Of a stretch of DNA of 64,000 bases, positions 1 to 7,405 are shown piece by piece. Under the pieces are notes generated by a model. That model was not told where the DNA came from, made no database searches, and was given only the letters and a program-made list of their open reading frames with translations. How positions within the stretch are numbered: position 1 is the first letter of the stretch; each line of letters opens with the position of its first letter. The DNA is from Bdellovibrio bacteriovorus str. Tiberius (GTDB lineage: Bacteria > Bdellovibrionota > Bdellovibrionia > Bdellovibrionales > Bdellovibrionaceae), in assembly GCF_000317895.1 (NCBI RefSeq), contig NC_019567.1, positions 1,736,001 to 1,800,000 of the forward strand, in the 5' to 3' direction. Made by a program: the position numbers and the translations under genes.

Positions 1-974
1 GACCAGGTCAGGGTCTGAGAAGCCATGCACGACGTTGCAAACTGGGTAAGGCCTGAGGAAGTTTTCAAATCATCCACGCCGAAATAAACCGGTTCAAGGC
101 TGCCTGAATTAAATCGATACACCTGACCATCTAGCGGAGTCGTCGTGGCAACAGCCACGCCCTGAACTTTCGCCACAGTGGGATTGGGAAGAGTTCCGGA
201 AAGATCCCCACCCAAAGCAGTACTGCTTTGGAATGCACCGGTGATTCTCGAGTCATTGCCCTGGGCCGCCGTTCCCGCAGTTGTACCATAGTTCACCGCC
301 ACGGTTTTTGTGGTGGTCCCGACGACCGAAACGCCGGTACCAGCAAGCACATCTGAAACCACGCCAGTTCCGCCGGCATCGGTGACACAAGTGAAGTTCG
401 TGCCGTCAAAGAAGACCACCTGTCCTGCCGTACAAGCCGCCCCGGGAAGTGTATTGGTACGAACAAAATCCGTGGCCGAATAATTTCCCAGTTTCAAAGC
501 TGACGAAGCAAAATGCGCATAAGGCACAGAGCGGATTTCATTGTCCGGACTGATTTGCATCCAGCCGGTGCCGTCATGGAATTGCACACTCAGGCGGCGG
601 GATTGGTCCGCGACAGGACCTTTTTGGCTGGCCACGTTGTTACCAGCATCGGCGCAATCCAAAGTGGTGGAGTTATCAAAGACCTCTTTCAAGCCCACGC
701 TGCCGGAAGTGGGGAACAGCTTGGTGCCAGTTCCCAGTGGCACATCAAAGACCCCTTTAGAGTTCATCATGTTCACGCCGTTTTTCTGTTCGCGATAGTA
801 CACGCACAGGCCGTCTTCGGATTTGATTTCAAACAGGAAGCTGACGTTGTTGTATTCCAGCGGGGCTCCATCGGATTTAAGAATGCGACCCTGATAGGTC
901 AAAGTATTCGGAGCAGCCTGCGCCAAAACCGAAAACAACAAAACGGGCAACGTGAATGCAGTAGTTCTAAACAT
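1..974 (-). CDS. Exported fibre/adhesin-like protein (5' part, runs off window)
   Basis: Open reading frame from ATG at 974 to the window edge without a stop, at least 324 residues. It begins with a signal peptide (MFRTTAFTLPVLLFSVLAQA) and then a domain starting NTLTYQGRILKSDGAPLEY, followed by Gly/Thr/Ser-rich, repetitive beta-type sequence (DVLAGTGVSVVGTTTKT, ALGGDLSGTLPNPTVAKVQG) typical of tail-fibre shafts. Bdellovibrio genomes encode many such chimeric trimeric fibre proteins (mosaic adhesive trimer, MAT, proteins, often called cell wall surface anchor proteins), some implicated in prey recognition. The N-terminal domain and shaft fit that family; the C-terminal tip that would decide specificity is outside the window. 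No clear Shine-Dalgarno precedes 974. Family assignment is by resemblance only. Confidence 0.7.
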   Translation of the reverse strand, partial: MFRTTAFTLPVLLFSVLAQAAPNTLTYQGRILKSDGAPLEYNNVSFLFEIKSEDGLCVYYREQKNGVNMMNSKGVFDVPLGTGTKLFPTSGSVGLKEVFDNSTTLDCADAGNNVASQKGPVADQSRRLSVQFHDGTGWMQISPDNEIRSVPYAHFASSALKLGNYSATDFVRTNTLPGAACTAGQVVFFDGTNFTCVTDAGGTGVVSDVLAGTGVSVVGTTTKTVAVNYGTTAGTAAQGNDSRITGAFQSSTALGGDLSGTLPNPTVAKVQGVAVATTTPLDGQVYRFNSGSLEPVYFGVDDLKTSSGLTQFATSCMASQTLTW

Positions 975-1321
975 GCGAAACTTGTCGGTTTGGCAGTTAA
1001 AATTTTTAAATATTTATTTGACGAATTACCAACCTAAGAATGAAACCCGGCCCTGTGATGGGGGTAAGAAGAGGGAACCTCAAAAGGTGAAATTTGGAAA
1101 ACATGAGAATGATTTTTCAGAGTGAAAATGTCTGCCCCGAAAGGGCGATAGAGAAGCATCTTGTCCAGACATTTCAAAGTGGAGCCTGGCGGCATCCTGT
1201 GAAGTTTTGTTCTGCTAATTTCCACTTTTTCAATTGCTTTGCATTCGAAAAAGTTTCGGGTTCTTTGCGTTGACCAAGGCGGCAATTGCACTAGTCTCGA
1301 ATCCTTTCGAAGGAGTACGTC
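975..1321. other. Divergent intergenic region
   Basis: About 350 bases without a convincing gene between the fibre-like gene (leftward) and the exported protein at 1322 (rightward). The part next to the fibre gene is AT-rich (around 1000-1025), as expected for its promoter. The part next to 1322 carries a sigma-70-like promoter candidate, listed separately. Small frames here overlap both strands and show no family features. Confidence 0.5.
1270..1297 (+). promoter_or_regulatory. Candidate sigma-70 promoter for the gene at 1322
   Basis: TTGACC at 1270-1275 and TAGTCT at 1292-1297 are separated by 16 bases. The predicted start lies about 20 bases before the ribosome binding site (GAAGGAG) of the 1322 gene. 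The -10 matches 4 of 6 consensus positions, so the call is tentative. Confidence 0.4.
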
Positions 1322-2002
1322 ATGGTAAATATTCTGGGATTGTTGGCTGTAACTTTGTTTTCTTTCGGTGCCGGAGCGGCCCAAATGAATGTCGAAGGCT
1401 CGTGGGGTGCGGACGCCATTCAGTGGCAGATCACGCAACAGGATCGCCACCAAAGCTGGCACATGCAATCCGGTTCTCAGTATAAAAACCTTGAAGTCGA
1501 CAAATGGTCCAATATTGAATCCCAGGTGACCAGCGCGGATGAAAAAACCAATCTGGAAATTCGTTACACCGAAGGTCTGACTCGTTTGTTTGGCCAGCTG
1601 GATGGTAAAAAAGTTGAAGTTTCCATCGAGCACACCAACAACGGCACGCTTCGTTTTTCAGGTGTTTACAAAAATCATCGTCCGTCTTTGCGGTTTGATG
1701 TTCCGACGGTGAATCGTCCGGGCCGGGCAACAGGGTTCTTTAAAAATGACCTGGCCGACCTGTATATTCTGCCACGAGAAAAGGGCTATCACTTCAAAGG
1801 CTATATGAACGGATACTGGATTGACCTCGAGGTTCTAAAAGTCGCTGAAGGATCTTACACCCTTCAGGGCAGCTATCTGAGCAAGAAGATGTCCTTGTCG
1901 GTGACCACAGAGATCCCCATGGATGATCTGATTGAGTATCTATTGTTGGACACTCCGATGCCGGACATCGATTTCCTGAATCTGAATAAAGCCGGCTTCT
2001 AG
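1322..2002 (+). CDS. Exported protein of unknown function
   Basis: 226 residues from ATG at 1322, preceded by GAAGGAG at good spacing. The first ~20 residues (MVNILGLLAVTLFSFGAGAA) are a signal peptide, so the mature protein is periplasmic or surface-located. The rest is rich in alternating polar/hydrophobic stretches suggesting beta structure, with no cysteines in a metal-binding pattern and no catalytic motif that I recognise. It is a single-gene unit: the gene downstream is on the opposite strand and begins immediately after its stop. Confidence 0.7.
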   Translation: MVNILGLLAVTLFSFGAGAAQMNVEGSWGADAIQWQITQQDRHQSWHMQSGSQYKNLEVDKWSNIESQVTSADEKTNLEIRYTEGLTRLFGQLDGKKVEVSIEHTNNGTLRFSGVYKNHRPSLRFDVPTVNRPGRATGFFKNDLADLYILPREKGYHFKGYMNGYWIDLEVLKVAEGSYTLQGSYLSKKMSLSVTTEIPMDDLIEYLLLDTPMPDIDFLNLNKAGF

Positions 2003-2125
2003 TTATTTGTTGCTGCCGTTTTTTGGGGATGAATTCCCAGAACCACCGGCAGCGCCTCCTCCACGGGCAAAGCCTTGTGAAGCGGCCAGAATGATCACTA
2101 GAATAAGACTGATAAAGTATCTCAT
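2003..2125 (-). CDS. 40-residue exported glycine-rich peptide
   Basis: ATG at 2125 overlaps the TGA stop of the upstream regulator gene (ATGA), with AGGAG seven bases before it, so translation is probably coupled. A longer in-frame reading to 2245 is possible but would run through the regulator gene and lacks a ribosome site. The product starts MRYFISLILVIILAASQGFA, a complete signal peptide, then about 20 residues made of Gly, Ser, Asn, Lys and Ala (GGGAAGGSGNSSPKNGSNK). Its small size and low-complexity tail suggest a secreted peptide or a periplasmic linker. No family recognised. Confidence 0.6.
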   Translation of the reverse strand: MRYFISLILVIILAASQGFARGGGAAGGSGNSSPKNGSNK

Positions 2126-2886
2126 GTAGGCTCCTGAAGCGTGTCGATCACATTGAACATAAATATCGGCAAGGGGCCGCGTGACGAGGGGTCTTCTAAC
2201 AGGCGCATTTTGTCCTGAAAGGCCTGCACATCGATGTCCAGCCACCTGCGATAGGTGGTTTCATTGATGGATTCAAAGAATAAGTTCATATAGTTGGCAT
2301 AGTTTTCGTCGGTGCGTGCGGGTTTTGAGTACTTTTCCGTAAGTCGCAGGCCCACGGATTTGATGGCCTCTGCTGAAAAGGTGGAACGGTTGGTGCCCAG
2401 GGCGTACCGGCCGTTTTCCAGTTGGCGTAGCACGTTCATCTGCTTCATTTTTTCCAGGATTTCCATTCCGTATTCACCGAACCGGGTTCTGACGAATCCC
2501 CTATCAAAAGGACGTGTGTCCGCCAGAACATAGAGTTCGGCAAAGCAAGGGTCTTTGATCAGCTCCTGCTCGACATTGACGTTGTACCTGTGCAGGGGAG
2601 ACGACTTAAGCTGGGGATCGGTGCGTTTTAGTTTTTCCTGAATCAAGGCCGGAGCCGAATTCAGCATCTGTCCCAGGTCCGCGGTCCCGGTCAGGCAGGA
2701 GTACAGCTTGTACAATGTCTGATAGGTGGGATTGTGTTCTTTTTGGACCAGGCGCTTTAAAGTTTTGGTGTGAATTCGGGTCTTGGCAGACAGTTGCATC
2801 AGTCCCTTGCGGGGGTCTTTATGACGTTGCAAAAACCGGCCAATATCCCGACTGACTTGTTCCTGAATCGTGGTGGAGTCCTGCAT
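2122..2886 (-). CDS. HTH-domain regulator, Bdellovibrio-type
   Basis: Start chosen at ATG 2886 (MQDSTTIQEQ...), which has GAGG seven bases upstream; the frame is open to 2973 but that extension is basic, low-quality sequence. The protein is 254 residues. Residues ~15-65 form a helix-turn-helix of XRE type (GLMQLSAKTRIHTKTLKRLV then NPTYQTLYKLYSCL). The remaining ~190 residues are helical and charged, with a winged-helix-like stretch around EYGMEILEKMKQMNVLRQLE. The architecture resembles lineage-specific predicted regulators such as TIGR02147, but I cannot confirm membership. It is translationally coupled to a 40-residue exported peptide downstream. Confidence 0.6.
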   Translation of the reverse strand: MQDSTTIQEQVSRDIGRFLQRHKDPRKGLMQLSAKTRIHTKTLKRLVQKEHNPTYQTLYKLYSCLTGTADLGQMLNSAPALIQEKLKRTDPQLKSSPLHRYNVNVEQELIKDPCFAELYVLADTRPFDRGFVRTRFGEYGMEILEKMKQMNVLRQLENGRYALGTNRSTFSAEAIKSVGLRLTEKYSKPARTDENYANYMNLFFESINETTYRRWLDIDVQAFQDKMRLLEDPSSRGPLPIFMFNVIDTLQEPT

Positions 2887-2994
2887 ACGCAACCTCGCTT
2901 GTTTTCTGATGGCGTAGTGTCCCCTTGGAGGTTTGGCAAGGCTCCTGTGTGAATCCCGAGGCTCGTCGCGCAAGCCTCGGGTGAAAAATGCAGA

Positions 2995-3459
2995 CTAGTG
3001 GCAGGAAGGAACTGTCAAAGCCTTGTTGAACAAGAATTTGTAGGTGTCATTGCGAGAGCTCATTTTTTTGGAAACTTTCACATTTACAGTCAGTGGATAA
3101 GTGCCGGAAACAACTTTGTCTGTGCAAACTTCGCGGTTTTTGCCGATGTATTTGCAGTCAGAAACCGTGCGAGTGTATTTGATTGGAGTGTACAGGTATT
3201 TGTAGCCAGTGATGACTTCTTTAGAACGGTTTTTGCCAATGAAAATGGTTTCTCTTTGAGCAACTGCTTTTTTAGTTCTTAGCATTTGGCCATCAGCGCA
3301 CACGAAAGTGTAATCAACAGCGTGACCCATGAACACGACGGGAGCGTCGATTTTCAGGTTGGTGTCCGCCATCAGCACTTCCCATGAAGTGTCAGCAGTG
3401 TGAGCAGATGCCGCAGAAGCGGAAATCAACAGAGCGATCATTGCGAATACGTTTTTCAT
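2995..3459 (-). CDS. Exported protein of unknown function, 154 aa
   Basis: ATG at 3459 follows AAAAGGAG at ideal spacing. Residues 1-19 (MKNVFAMIALLISASAASA) are a signal peptide ending in an AXA cleavage site. The mature part of ~135 residues has four to five cysteines (VCADG, SDCKYIG, EVCTDK, VPSCH), likely two disulfides in the periplasm, and several Lys-rich strands. It is a single gene with its own ~280-base upstream region. No family recognised. Confidence 0.7.
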   Translation of the reverse strand: MKNVFAMIALLISASAASAHTADTSWEVLMADTNLKIDAPVVFMGHAVDYTFVCADGQMLRTKKAVAQRETIFIGKNRSKEVITGYKYLYTPIKYTRTVSDCKYIGKNREVCTDKVVSGTYPLTVNVKVSKKMSSRNDTYKFLFNKALTVPSCH

Positions 3460-3745
3460 AAGTTCTCCTTTTGGTTTGTTTGATGGGTCTTGATTCCATC
3501 AGTTTCCGCGAGGATTCAACGGGAATTGAGCGTGGATTGGAAGATTGTTGGACAAGGTTATTTTTGTCCACCATGCAACCGGACAAAGATGGGTTTGTCC
3601 TTTAAGGGTACACTTTTTTCATGATGTCAGCTGGCATGGGGAGTTCTGATTCTTATCAATTCTACGGGTATTTTCGGGATGAATTGCGCCCATGACATAT
3701 GACTTTGCTATCCTAGAAAGGACCTTTTGCAACAAGGAGGCTAGC

Positions 3746-3931
3746 ATGTCTGGTCATCATAAAAACAAAGGTTTTAGTCAAACAAGCAAGCGCTTCGACG
3801 GGGCCTTAAAAGCTCAGCACCAGCGCAGTCGCAGCAAACAGATGGATCACTCTGCCGATCACCGCGAGGAAGAATCCGAAAGCCGTGAGTCTCAGAACGT
3901 GTCTTCATCCAAAAAGAACCCACGAGCCTAG
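3746..3931 (+). CDS. Small, highly charged, probably disordered protein
   Basis: Start chosen at ATG 3746, with AAGGAGG nine bases upstream; the frame is open further left to 3692 without a ribosome site. The 61-residue product (MSGHHKNKGFSQTSKRFDG...) is almost entirely charged or polar (His, Lys, Arg, Glu, Ser) with no hydrophobic core, so it is likely intrinsically disordered. It lies 9 bases upstream of the Cys-rich copper-binding-type gene and almost certainly shares its transcript. It could be a partner, a stress-protection peptide or a nucleic-acid-binding peptide; the sequence does not decide. Confidence 0.65.
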   Translation: MSGHHKNKGFSQTSKRFDGALKAQHQRSRSKQMDHSADHREEESESRESQNVSSSKKNPRA

Positions 3932-3940
3932 GAGGGCTTT

Positions 3941-4330
3941 ATGAGAATGAATCCTTTGCAGGACAGTGATACGGCGAAGTGTATCAACTTTTGCTTTACA
4001 ACGTACCGTGTGTGTTTGGAGACGCTCAATCACGTGCAAGAGCAGGGAATGCGTTTTGCGCAAACTGAACTGACGTCGTTGTTGCAGCTTTGCGCAGACA
4101 CCTGTGATCTGCACGCGCGGATGGAGATGGCGGAAGCTGATTTTGCCCCGCAAGCGGCGGAACTGTGCTTCCAGATCTGCAGTCGCACGGCTTTGGAGTG
4201 TGAAAAGTTTCCGGAAGACTCGATTGTCATCAAATGCTCTGATATCTGCCGCAAGTGTGCCGAACACTGCCGGGGGATGGCGGGCATGACCGTGCGGGTG
4301 AAGCCTTCTCAGATGTCCGCTCGACTGTAA
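3941..4330 (+). CDS. Four-helix-bundle cysteine-rich copper-storage-like protein (DUF326/Csp type)
   Basis: 129 residues from ATG 3941, preceded by AGGAGG. Twelve cysteines lie mostly in CxxxC spacing along amphipathic helices (KCINFCFTTYRVC, LCADTC, LCFQIC, KCSDICRKCAEHC). That spacing is the hallmark of the Csp/DUF326 four-helix bundle, whose inward-facing thiols bind many Cu(I) ions. There is no signal peptide, so this would be a cytosolic Csp3-like copper store or buffer. It is co-transcribed with the 61-residue charged protein upstream. Family is recognised from the Cys pattern; copper specificity is inferred. Confidence 0.75.
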   Translation: MRMNPLQDSDTAKCINFCFTTYRVCLETLNHVQEQGMRFAQTELTSLLQLCADTCDLHARMEMAEADFAPQAAELCFQICSRTALECEKFPEDSIVIKCSDICRKCAEHCRGMAGMTVRVKPSQMSARL

Positions 4331-4350
4331 ACCGAACAGGCCTCGCTGTT

Positions 4351-4371
4351 GGAGATCAGTGATTGATCTCC
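4351..4371. terminator. Perfect hairpin between convergent genes
   Basis: GGAGATCA (4351-4358), loop GTGAT, TGATCTCC (4364-4371). It overlaps the last codons of the leftward membrane-protein gene and follows the Csp-like gene. There is no T-run on either side, so termination is only a possibility. Confidence 0.3.
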
Positions 4372-5471
4372 GGCGGCGGTGGTGATTCGACAGGTTTGTC
4401 GATGACTCGCTTGAAAACAGTGGGTTCGGTTTCTTCTGTCATCCACGCACTTAAAAGACGCAAGGTGACAGCCAGAATGACGGGCCCAATGAAAAGGCCC
4501 ACGATACCAAAAGAAATCATTCCACCCAGCACACCCACAGTGATCACCGCAGCCGGCAGGTCAGCCCCGCGTTTGATCAGAATCGGGCGGACAAAACCAT
4601 CCATCAATCCCACCGCCACCGCCCAGCCCAGCAGAATTGTTCCTGCGGTGTTGTGATCTTGCGAATAAAGCCACGCCACTGCGCCCAGCAAAGGCAGCAA
4701 CGGCCCAAGTTGTATCACACAGAAAATCAGAATCACGGCGGTCAGCAGTCCAGGCTTGGGAACTCCGGCAAGCCATGCCCCCAGGCCACCAAGGGCGGTC
4801 TGAATCAGGGCGGTGCCGATAATACCCATGGCCACGGCTTTCACTGATTGGGTGGCCAGCCTCAAGGCTTCTTCGCCGCGCAATCCGGCAAGTCGGCGTA
4901 TGAATGTACGGCAGGATTGGGCGATCTTTTCTCCGTTGGAATAAAATATTGAGGCGACGATGATAGTCAGAATGCAGTGGACCACCAGCATGGTGATACT
5001 GCCAACGCTGCCGACAATCCATTCAAAACCCTGATGAATATAGGGCCGTGCTCTTTCGATCAGCTCTTGAGGGGCGGTGGCCGCCAGTTCATTCCAGCGG
5101 GCCGCAAGGCGGGCTCCACCCAAGGGCAGTTTTTCAAGCCATTCCGGAGCCGGAGGCAGCTGCGTGTTTGCCAGATCCTGCAGGCCTGACACAATCACAT
5201 GACGGTTGGTGAGCAATGAGAAAAGGGCCGCCGCCAGAGGAACGATCACGATGGCGGTCATCAGCAGCGCCATCGTCAGCACGGCCGGGAATCGTTTGTT
5301 GTTGAATCGGGTTTGCAGTTTCAGCATTGTGGACCAGGTGGCAATGACGATCATCGCAGCCCAGATCATCGCTGGTAAAAAAGGCAGCAGCACCCACAGC
5401 GAGATCACCGCCAGCAGTCCCATAAAAAGGGTGCTTAACAATGTCTTGGTCAGGTCGGTTGATGGCGACAT
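4356..5471 (-). CDS. ydiK: AI-2E/PerM-family transporter, YdiK-like
   Basis: 371 residues with about eight predicted membrane segments in the AI-2E exporter (PF01594) arrangement: two or three N-terminal segments (LFMGLLAVISLWVLLPFLPA), a soluble helical region near 110-150, then a C-terminal block (IGTALIQTALGGLGAWLAGV, LLPLLGAVAWLY, MISFGIVGLFIGPVILAV). The N-terminus (LLSTLFMGLLAVISLWVL...IVIATWSTMLKLQ) resembles E. coli YdiK. The family includes putative exporters and Na+/H+ antiporters, so the substrate is unknown. The tail is proline-rich (ESPPPPEINH). ATG at 5471 is preceded by GGAGGAATC. Confidence 0.8.
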   Translation of the reverse strand: MSPSTDLTKTLLSTLFMGLLAVISLWVLLPFLPAMIWAAMIVIATWSTMLKLQTRFNNKRFPAVLTMALLMTAIVIVPLAAALFSLLTNRHVIVSGLQDLANTQLPPAPEWLEKLPLGGARLAARWNELAATAPQELIERARPYIHQGFEWIVGSVGSITMLVVHCILTIIVASIFYSNGEKIAQSCRTFIRRLAGLRGEEALRLATQSVKAVAMGIIGTALIQTALGGLGAWLAGVPKPGLLTAVILIFCVIQLGPLLPLLGAVAWLYSQDHNTAGTILLGWAVAVGLMDGFVRPILIKRGADLPAAVITVGVLGGMISFGIVGLFIGPVILAVTLRLLSAWMTEETEPTVFKRVIDKPVESPPPPEINH

Positions 5472-5546
5472 GATGATTCCTCCTGCATCCCTTCATCGCA
5501 ACCTTGAAGGGCCGGAAAATCAAACTGCCGTTAGGCCTTTGGTAAA

Positions 5547-6728
5547 TTACATTGGAATGAATGGCAGGAATGCCGAGGGCACCGTGATGGATTTTGCAAA
5601 CGCGCGGAAGTAATCGTCGTACATGTGATAATGGCCTTCATCACCTTTTTTGGTGCCCCAGCTGTTGCGGATCTTCCATTTCACCACGCGCCCGGTGCGC
5701 GGATCCAGTTCATAGCCCACGATCTGAACGGCATGGCCACCGCTGTTTGTGTCAAAAGCCTCACGCATCTGGCGCGTGGCCGGACGGGCATAGGTGGGGA
5801 TATGGAAGGCGCGAATGGACATGATGCCGCTGGAAGCATCCACGTATTCAGCGTGGTGATCATAGGACAGATACACGGCTTCGCCTTTATCCAGCATCCG
5901 GCGCGCGGTATCTTCGACCTTGTCGAGCGAGGTGATGAGTTTGCGTCCTTGAGGTGTTTTTTCAAACTTGGTCGCAGCCTTGCGATCATTGTGAATCGCC
6001 ATTTGGGTCATCGGGCCTTCAAAGGATTCAAAATATGCTTTGGCAAAGTCTTTCGGTGTCCATGTCTGTCCCTGGAATTCAAATTGAGCCGGCACTTCGC
6101 CCACCATTTGGCGGAATAGATCTTTGATTTGATTTCGTCCTTGTTCCAGAACCGCTTCGCGGGCCGGACCCTCGGCGGTTTTTTCTGCCTGCCACTGAGT
6201 GCGCACCAGAATGTTTTCAATGAATTCAGACATTTTCTTGGCCTGAGGGTTTAGCATGAAATCGGATTTTGGTTTCCAGGCGCCTTCCGGTATAAGACCG
6301 TATTCCAGAATGCTTTCGCGCGAAAACAACGGGCCGGCTCCCAGTTTGACTTCGACTTCTTTGGATGGTTTTTCCAGGCGCAGCAGGCTGCGCTCCAGCC
6401 AGTGGCGGGCACTTAGGTATTCGTTTGAAAGGGTCAGGGATTGTCCGGTTTTTTGTTCGTAGCCGCGTTCCAGATGTGACATCCACGAGTGCAGGTGACA
6501 GGTGCCAAGGTTGCACTGATTTTTGATTTGCGTGCTTTGTTTCAGGTCCACGGTGTAGCGGGTGTGGTGTTTGAAATCGGCTCGCAGGGTGCCCCAGATG
6601 ACTTCTGCGGGTGCCTGATTTTGGAAGGCCTGAAATTGGAATACGTCGGCGCACAAAGGGGCACCGCCAGCCTGAATAGGCAGGCTCCACAAGCTGAAAA
6701 CAAATAGCAGCGGGAAGAGGAACTTCAT
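5547..6728 (-). CDS. Exported papain-like (C1) cysteine peptidase
   Basis: Start taken at ATG 6728 (MKFLFPLLFVFSLWSLPIQA, a signal peptide); a TTG-initiated reading from 6752 is possible. The mature enzyme shows the papain-fold triad in order: IKNQCNLGTCHLHS with nucleophile Cys ~77, GGHAVQIVGYE with His ~332, and IRNSWG with Asn ~355. The motif around the nucleophile departs from classical QGxCGSCW: the Trp after the Cys is replaced by His. The ~250 residues between Cys and His are far longer than in papain, giving a bleomycin-hydrolase or C1-like layout with a helical insert. Probably acts in the periplasm or outside the cell; in a predator, prey protein breakdown is a reasonable inference. 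Confidence 0.75.
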   Translation of the reverse strand: MKFLFPLLFVFSLWSLPIQAGGAPLCADVFQFQAFQNQAPAEVIWGTLRADFKHHTRYTVDLKQSTQIKNQCNLGTCHLHSWMSHLERGYEQKTGQSLTLSNEYLSARHWLERSLLRLEKPSKEVEVKLGAGPLFSRESILEYGLIPEGAWKPKSDFMLNPQAKKMSEFIENILVRTQWQAEKTAEGPAREAVLEQGRNQIKDLFRQMVGEVPAQFEFQGQTWTPKDFAKAYFESFEGPMTQMAIHNDRKAATKFEKTPQGRKLITSLDKVEDTARRMLDKGEAVYLSYDHHAEYVDASSGIMSIRAFHIPTYARPATRQMREAFDTNSGGHAVQIVGYELDPRTGRVVKWKIRNSWGTKKGDEGHYHMYDDYFRAFAKSITVPSAFLPFIPM

Positions 6729-6755
6729 GCAGCTTAAGAATGCAAGCCGCAAGCC

Positions 6756-6786
6756 AAAAAAAAGGCGTCTCAGAGTGAGACGCCTT
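6756..6786 (-). terminator. Rho-independent terminator
   Basis: On the minus strand AAGGCGTCTCA, loop CTC, TGAGACGCCTT, then an uninterrupted run of eight T. The 11-bp perfect stem lies just after the stop of the leftward gene 6811-7329 and before the peptidase gene, so it separates the two transcription units. Confidence 0.88.
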
Positions 6787-6810
6787 GGGAATTCAAAGAC
6801 AATGACAGCC

Positions 6811-7329
6811 TTAGTGGCGGATCATTTCCGGCGCAGTTTCATTCGCCAGATCATTCAGGCAGTCCACGAAGAACTTGCACACGATAAACAGGTGAACCTG
6901 CTCATTGGCTTCCAAAGCCGGTTCCAGTTCCGGGGACATGAACAGCTCTTCGATGATGTAGTTCAGAATTTCAGGCTGACCTGCTTGAGCAGCTTTGTCC
7001 TGAAGGTCTGCGATCATGTCATCGTTGATTTGCAGATATTTTTCGAATTCAGCTTCGTTCTTTTCAAAACGCTCAACAACTTCATCTTCGTTCATGGCGC
7101 GAAGATTTTTGTATTGTTCTTCAAAAGAACGGTTCAGAATCAATGCCATCATGAAGCCCAGATCCTGAGCGCCTTCGCTCATGTCTTCAATGAACTCCAT
7201 AAAGAAGCCCGCCAGATCCGGTTGAACCTCAAAAAGGTGCTGGGACGCTTTTTCCAGGTCGCTTTCTTCCGTGATGCTGCAGATTTTATCGATGGAATTT
7301 TGCACTGTTTGGAACGGAATTTTTTGCAT
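6811..7329 (-). CDS. Acidic helical cytosolic protein of unknown function
   Basis: Start chosen at ATG 7329 (MQKIPFQTVQ...), with GAGG upstream; the frame stays open to 7362. The 172-residue product is acidic and almost wholly helical (EESDLEKASQHLFEV, FERFEKNEAEFEKYLQ), with no signal peptide or membrane segment. The repeated pattern of paired helices suggests a helical-repeat or adaptor protein, but I recognise no family. It is monocistronic with a strong terminator and is divergent from cti, with about 76 bases between the two starts. Confidence 0.6.
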   Translation of the reverse strand: MQKIPFQTVQNSIDKICSITEESDLEKASQHLFEVQPDLAGFFMEFIEDMSEGAQDLGFMMALILNRSFEEQYKNLRAMNEDEVVERFEKNEAEFEKYLQINDDMIADLQDKAAQAGQPEILNYIIEELFMSPELEPALEANEQVHLFIVCKFFVDCLNDLANETAPEMIRH

Positions 7330-7405
7330 AAGCGACCTCGTCTTTATCTTTCCTTTAATCAAGAAAGAGTTTTATATTTGCAGAATACACAGGGAGTCCC
7401 GTTTT

